In this document: in pieces, positions 8,401 to 10,433 of the stretch | Position numbering within the stretch: the first letter of the stretch is position 1 | Layout of the letters: the number at the start of each line of letters is the position of its first letter | DNA from: Aequorivita sp. | Lineage (GTDB): Bacteria > Bacteroidota > Bacteroidia > Flavobacteriales > Flavobacteriaceae | Length of the DNA: 10,433 nt | Direction: 5' to 3' | Assembly: GCA_002733915.1 (NCBI GenBank) | Contig: NVXN01000001.1 | Location: 666,543 to 676,975 of the forward strand | The notes under the pieces: model-generated | Told to the model about the DNA's origin: nothing | The model's database searches: none | The model's input: only the letters and a program-made list of their open reading frames with translations | Position numbers and translations under genes: made by a program

Positions 8401-8656
8401 AAAATTATTTTATGATAATCTTTCCGAAGGGATGCCAAAAGACGAAGCATTGCGCAAAGCAAAACTAAGCTATATTGAAATTGCGGAAGGGCGTACCGCA
8501 GCGCCACAATATTGGGCAGGACTCGTTCTTATTGGCGATACTGCCCCAATAGATTTAAAAACTGGTACTGCTTGGTGGTGGTATTTGTTGGCTGGAATTG
8601 TAGCTCTTGTACTTGTCATGCTACTTATTAGTAATAAAAAGGAAAAGACGGTTTAA
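5405..8656 (+). CDS. Exported, membrane-anchored TPR-CHAT protein (putative caspase-like protease)
   Basis: A 1083-residue protein. Residues 1-26 form a signal peptide ending FHSFSQ. Tetratricopeptide-like helical repeats follow from about residue 100 to 490, for example LGWIYDDAGKHKEAYKLL near 115, LGKNQEAIAISEESI near 250, LGEHSRAQELIEYSF near 302 and LKEYAEAEKYSNEALRF near 470. A helical linker covers about 500-690. A CHAT domain spans about 693-1046, beginning TVVRYIFIEDRLYAFVV. It keeps the caspase-type dyad: His905 in HIGTHAES and Cys955 in LTACETG, followed by the conserved GEGMISLAHAFNYAGSESIL and the terminal PQYWAGLVLIGD. A transmembrane helix at about 1057-1077 precedes a basic tail (KKEKTV). 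The predicted topology puts TPR and CHAT in the periplasm, anchored to the inner membrane at the C terminus. CHAT proteins are cysteine peptidases of clan CD; the substrate here is unknown. The stop overlaps the convergent decarboxylase stop. No effector, gasdermin or CRISPR partner lies beside it. Confidence 0.92.
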   Translation: MINKNRRFAFSFPLLFLFTFFHSFSQEKNTTVKKIQTLIEQDSLAEARTEAAKNIAFYKAEKKYDSLYSYIQFEGSFKLNSGNKNLAVKKAENLTEEIKKYASPHYIVEAITELGWIYDDAGKHKEAYKLLKTAIPFAQKNTDPNNTDLAGLEYRQGFYASKLGDFPLAKSHYLKALKLLIKTGQQDYVFYNQIYNALGGMMWQEAKLDSAKYYFQEAVNVLEKTDETDIMNRYYRPALVKMNLAVLWNALGKNQEAIAISEESIAGFQEYINRSTDEARTYKAKNHQFIVIDNMATFYNTLGEHSRAQELIEYSFEQKKKLFEENDINIIISNIILAEAKTASRDFEGAAKNADTALLLLKSSGSADLYWEAAALSTRATIYEHEEDVDNAALFYEKARIVYQKTMGTTYTKDFLDNILEYSLFAAKNGKKEKALALANETYNFTHNGDFKNTLQEFYHTVNLAQVHFHLKEYAEAEKYSNEALRFNVLDKGGKISTTDSILTQYRKPQALLINAASKYYLAENKNSFLLKELLQQIEEGISILDQRKKIITNHEDVTLLITENEELLTFAEKLRLELYETTKNPLYLDKLIALHESSIYNRIRSRLNLRDNVRFQHIPTQVLERENTLKNKMRSSLNDSENGSLYSFFEASENWESFLDSLKQHFPKYYKMRYATLEESLTDLQQKIPENTTVVRYIFIEDRLYAFVVSPSIKKLMQLNYKSVKSHISIIKNDEFSVEKTRPLLYELYRALWFPLEKYVLSQKVVIVPDRELFNLSFETLTPKPIKNFQEMATNSLLAKYDISYNFSLLLYKDKGKVADYSSDFIAFAPGFNKKMKEEYQLAIKDSVKLDKTYLTLLPQPFSEDLVKKYSKIFNGRYFVNENASKDLFIKQAKEHKIIHIGTHAESNNISPELSRLIFAKKTEDEESYNENSLYSYEIYNINLSSNLAILTACETGKPTYQAGEGMISLAHAFNYAGSESILTSLWKIDEESSAKIVKLFYDNLSEGMPKDEALRKAKLSYIEIAEGRTAAPQYWAGLVLIGDTAPIDLKTGTAWWWYLLAGIVALVLVMLLISNKKEKTV

Positions 8657-9735
8657 CGCTGGATATCGATAGCCCCCAAACCAACCTCATCTTCAATAAA
8701 CTCTCCGTTTTTGCAATACTGCGAAAGTTCCTTTTTAATAAATTGCAAGACGTTATCTTTTTCCACCTTTGGATAAAGTACGTGCACATTGGCACCGGCA
8801 TCCAGTGTAAAGCAAAGCTTGCTATTGGTTTCTTTACGAAATTTCCAAATGCAATTTATTATTTCCAGAGTGTTCGGTTTCATCAATATGAAATATGGCA
8901 TAGAGGTCATCATCATTGCGTGTAGCGACAAAGCCTCGTGTTCTACTATTTTAATAAATTCTGGAAGATCGCCACTTGCAAAAACTGGAAGTAATTTAGT
9001 AAGATTTTCCTTTGCCTGCCGAAAGCGCTGTTCAGCAAAATGGTGATCAACCATCAAATTATGACCCAAGGTGCTGCTTACCTGCTTTTCGCCTTTATCC
9101 ACTAAGAGGATAGTATCTTGATAACCGTTAAAATTTTGATGGATCTCAAAAGGATATTGTATCCCGAAGCAGTTGTTGCTACCCTCAATTTCTGGATGTT
9201 CACCCCATACAATCAAAGGCCCCTCTACACTTCGGCAAGCACTGCCTGAGCCCAAACGTGCAAGAAAGGAAGCTTTTTCATTAAAATAATCAGCGGTAAT
9301 GGCTGGTTGCATCTGTCTTTCCATATCCATTAAGCAAAGTGCCAAAGCACTCATTCCGCTGGCCGAAGAGGCAATACCGCTACTGTGCGGAAAACTATTT
9401 GTTGTTTCAATTTTAAATTTGAAGTCTTTCAAGAATGGCAAATACACTTCTACCCTTTCAAAAAACTTTTGAATCTTCGGTTCAAAGGAAACTTCTCTTT
9501 TTCCATCGAGAAACACCTCAAATTCAAACCCTTCGGACTGTTTCTTTTCAAATGAAAGATAGGTTTGGGTATTGCAGTTTTGTAAGGTAAAACTAACGGA
9601 TGGGTTCATCGGCATTTGCTCCCCATACTTTCCCCAATATTTCACCAATGCAATATTGCTGGGCGATTGCCAGCTAACTTTTCCTGATGATAATGCTTGG
9701 GTATAGTTACAAACAATAAATTTGTGTTGCGGCAT
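8653..9735 (-). CDS. mvaD: Diphosphomevalonate decarboxylase
   Basis: A 360-residue cytoplasmic GHMP-superfamily enzyme that converts mevalonate 5-diphosphate and ATP to isopentenyl diphosphate, CO2, ADP and phosphate. Family hallmarks are SPSNIALVKYWGK (24-36), FPHSSGIASSASGMSA (115-130, the phosphate-binding loop), RLGSGSACRS (160-169), and LDAGAN (311-316), in which Asp312 matches the catalytic Asp of the family. Length and motif spacing are complete, with no sign of decay. The ATG at 9735 is the first in the frame and lies 18 bp from a consensus -7 box, implying a very short leader. The 3' end shares the TTAA at 8653-8656 with the stop of the convergent TPR-CHAT gene, so the two transcripts must overlap unless each ends inside the other gene. 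Mevalonate kinase, its pathway partner, is on the same strand but downstream beyond the CHAT gene. Confidence 0.96.
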   Translation of the reverse strand: MPQHKFIVCNYTQALSSGKVSWQSPSNIALVKYWGKYGEQMPMNPSVSFTLQNCNTQTYLSFEKKQSEGFEFEVFLDGKREVSFEPKIQKFFERVEVYLPFLKDFKFKIETTNSFPHSSGIASSASGMSALALCLMDMERQMQPAITADYFNEKASFLARLGSGSACRSVEGPLIVWGEHPEIEGSNNCFGIQYPFEIHQNFNGYQDTILLVDKGEKQVSSTLGHNLMVDHHFAEQRFRQAKENLTKLLPVFASGDLPEFIKIVEHEALSLHAMMMTSMPYFILMKPNTLEIINCIWKFRKETNSKLCFTLDAGANVHVLYPKVEKDNVLQFIKKELSQYCKNGEFIEDEVGLGAIDIQR

Positions 9736-9753
9736 AATGATAGGGATAGATTA

Positions 9754-9761
9754 CAAAAATA
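9754..9761 (-). promoter_or_regulatory. mvaD: -7 promoter box for mvaD
   Basis: CAAAAATA on the + strand reads TATTTTTG on the - strand and fits TAnnTTTG. Its G lies 18 bp upstream of the mvaD ATG, so the leader would be only about 10-15 nt. The box is A/T-rich and could match by chance; no -33 TTG is evident at normal spacing. Confidence 0.45.
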
Positions 9762-9828
9762 GAATTCTTTTTTGGTTTAAAACGATGACATAAGCAAAAG
9801 CTTTCGATGTGAATATACAAATGCTAAA

Positions 9829-9929
9829 GAAAGACCAACCACTTTAAGGATTATAAAACAATAGTCTTTCAATAGCGCGTGAGGTTGAGAACAACCTAAA
9901 TGCCTTCTGAAATATGGAGGCATTTTTTT
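9829..9929 (+). ncRNA. Candidate small structured RNA ending in a terminator
   Basis: Three stems can be drawn in series: GAAAGAC (9829-9835) with GTCTTTC (9864-9870) enclosing 28 nt; AGGTT (9882-9886) with AACCT (9893-9897) enclosing GAGAAC; then the terminator hairpin at 9898-9925 with its T run. No + strand gene precedes the terminator, so a short non-coding transcript or a 5' leader of the gene at 10066 would explain it. No known RNA family (SRP RNA, tmRNA, RNase P, common riboswitches) is recognised, and no clear promoter was found. Confidence 0.25.
9898..9929 (+). terminator. Rho-independent terminator without an upstream + strand gene
   Basis: AAATGCCTTC (9898-9907) pairs with GGAGGCATTT (9916-9925), a 10-bp stem with one T-G wobble and an 8-nt loop. 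The T run at 9923-9929 contains seven T residues, partly in the stem. The T run lies on the right side only, so it acts on rightward transcription. The nearest + strand gene to the left ends 1.2 kb away, on the other side of the oppositely read mvaD. Confidence 0.65.
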
Positions 9930-10065
9930 ATCCTGAACAAAGCGAAGAAATCATTTCTGAGATCGAAATATTTTTTCTAGCATCCGTCTTTCTTCTACCC
10001 TCTTTCTTGATGACATTTCCCCAACCCTTCCGATATACCCATAGTAATCCTTAACAACCAAAAAA

Positions 10066-10433
10066 ATGAAAACTTCAATTACACTTTTAGCATTCCTTTT
10101 GGGTATATTTACTGCTTATCCACAGGATCCAGCCATTATTTGGCAAAAAACCATTGGCGGGAGCGACACCGATTTTTCAACAGTATTTCAAGCCACTACA
10201 GATGGCGGCTACATCCTTGGGGGCTATTCTACAAGCAACATTTCGGGCGACAAGACTGAAAACAGTAACGGCCAGATTGATATTTGGATTGTAAAAATTG
10301 ACGGATCGGGCAATATAATGTGGCAAAACACTATAGGCGGAGCGGGAGATGACTATCTTATCTCCATGCAACAAACCTCAGATGGCGGTTATATAGTAGG
10401 CGCCGGTTCAGATTCAAACATTTCTGGCGACAA
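10066..10433 (+). CDS. Secreted repeat protein with WQKTIGG repeats (3' end outside window)
   Basis: The first 122 codons of a gene that runs off the right edge with no stop. Residues 1-20 are a signal peptide (MKTSITLLAFLLGIFTAYPQ), so the protein is exported. From residue 26 a 60-residue repeat begins (WQKTIGGSDTDF, then TDGGYILGG, SNISGD, DIWIVKID, GSGNIMWQ). It restarts at residue 86 as WQNTIGGAGDDY, then SDGGYIVGA and SNISGD. Repeats of this type form beta-propeller-like extracellular proteins that in flavobacteria usually end in a T9SS sorting domain; that end is not in the window. The ATG at 10066 follows a run of A and has no Shine-Dalgarno site. No -7 box was found in the 136 bp between the terminator and the start. 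No catalytic motif is visible and the function is unknown. Confidence 0.85.
   Translation, partial: MKTSITLLAFLLGIFTAYPQDPAIIWQKTIGGSDTDFSTVFQATTDGGYILGGYSTSNISGDKTENSNGQIDIWIVKIDGSGNIMWQNTIGGAGDDYLISMQQTSDGGYIVGAGSDSNISGD
10141..10433 (+). repeat. 180-bp in-frame tandem repeat of the secreted repeat protein
   Basis: TGGCAAAAAACCATTGGCGG at 10141 recurs as TGGCAAAACACTATAGGCGG exactly 180 bp later at 10321. Further along, CAGATGGCGG occurs at 10200 and again at 10380, and both copies encode SNISGD at the matching place. The second unit is cut by the window edge. Confidence 0.85.

Larger units (their letters stand above)
9736..10065. other. Intergenic region between mvaD and the secreted repeat protein
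   Basis: This 330-bp gap lies between divergent genes. It contains the mvaD -7 box (9754-9761, -), a cluster of inverted repeats at 9829-9897, and an intrinsic terminator at 9898-9929 read on the + strand. From 9930 to 10065 the sequence is AT-rich without a recognisable -7 box for the gene at 10066. The only + strand reading frame before the terminator is an eight-codon one starting at 9821, which cannot be supported as a gene. Confidence 0.7.

Noticed and set aside
5405..8656. TPR-CHAT protein as part of a CRISPR-guided (Craspase) or gasdermin defence system
   Set aside because: It has a signal peptide and membrane anchor, and the adjacent genes are metabolic. No Cas gene, repeat array or gasdermin-like gene is in the window.
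5077..8700. Mobile-element insertion carrying the CHAT gene
   Set aside because: No transposase, integrase, terminal inverted repeats or target duplications were seen, and the gene ends neatly inside a shared stop with mvaD.
9821..9847. Eight-codon + strand frame (MLKKDQPL) that might be a leader peptide
   Set aside because: Too short, no ribosome-binding or promoter signal, and it overlaps the start of an inverted repeat.
9946..9958. Palindrome AGAAATCATTTCT within tcctgaacaaagcgaagaaa, reminiscent of dispersed intergenic repeats in flavobacteria
   Set aside because: Only one short copy is present in the window and no second copy was found, so a repeat family cannot be supported here.
10177..10374. 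65-codon frame on the - strand inside the start of the repeat protein
   Set aside because: It is antisense to a clear signal peptide plus repeat coding sequence, with no independent support.

Overview
The window looks like chromosomal DNA from a member of the Bacteroidota, most likely a flavobacterium. It is AT-rich and its genes lack clear Shine-Dalgarno sites. Several starts are preceded by the Bacteroidota -7 promoter box (TAnnTTTG). A secreted protein carries a type IX secretion (T9SS) sorting domain. The isoprenoid genes belong to the mevalonate pathway, as is usual in Flavobacteriaceae.

Layout from left to right. A SpoU/TrmH-type RNA 2'-O-methyltransferase (16-561, +) meets a UbiA-family prenyltransferase (570-1481, -) tail to tail with only 8 bp between them. 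On the same strand as the prenyltransferase, and upstream of it, lie a large secreted FG-GAP/VCBS repeat protein with 14 repeats and a T9SS C-terminal domain (1542-4004, -) and then mevalonate kinase (4138-5076, -). A 328-bp divergent intergenic region separates mevalonate kinase from a 1083-residue exported, membrane-anchored TPR-CHAT protein, a putative caspase-like protease (5405-8656, +). That gene converges on diphosphomevalonate decarboxylase (8653-9735, -), and the two stop codons overlap inside one TTAA. A 330-bp gap follows. It holds a good intrinsic terminator with no + strand gene before it, and possibly a small structured RNA. The window ends inside a secreted repeat protein (10066 onward, +).

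How the genes work together. Mevalonate kinase and diphosphomevalonate decarboxylase supply the first and last ATP-dependent steps from mevalonate to isopentenyl diphosphate. The UbiA-type enzyme would use the resulting polyprenyl diphosphates and most resembles the archaeal-type (geranylgeranyl)glycerol-phosphate prenyltransferases. Phosphomevalonate kinase is not in the window. Two genes for exported proteins, FG-GAP and TPR-CHAT, lie between these isoprenoid genes and have no obvious metabolic link to them.

No transposase, integrase, CRISPR array, tRNA, rRNA or toxin-antitoxin pair was found. The least ordinary items are the intact His/Cys dyad in a predicted periplasmic TPR-CHAT protein set within an isoprenoid locus, the orphan terminator and possible small RNA near 9.9 kb, and the 2 x 7 repeat count of the FG-GAP protein.
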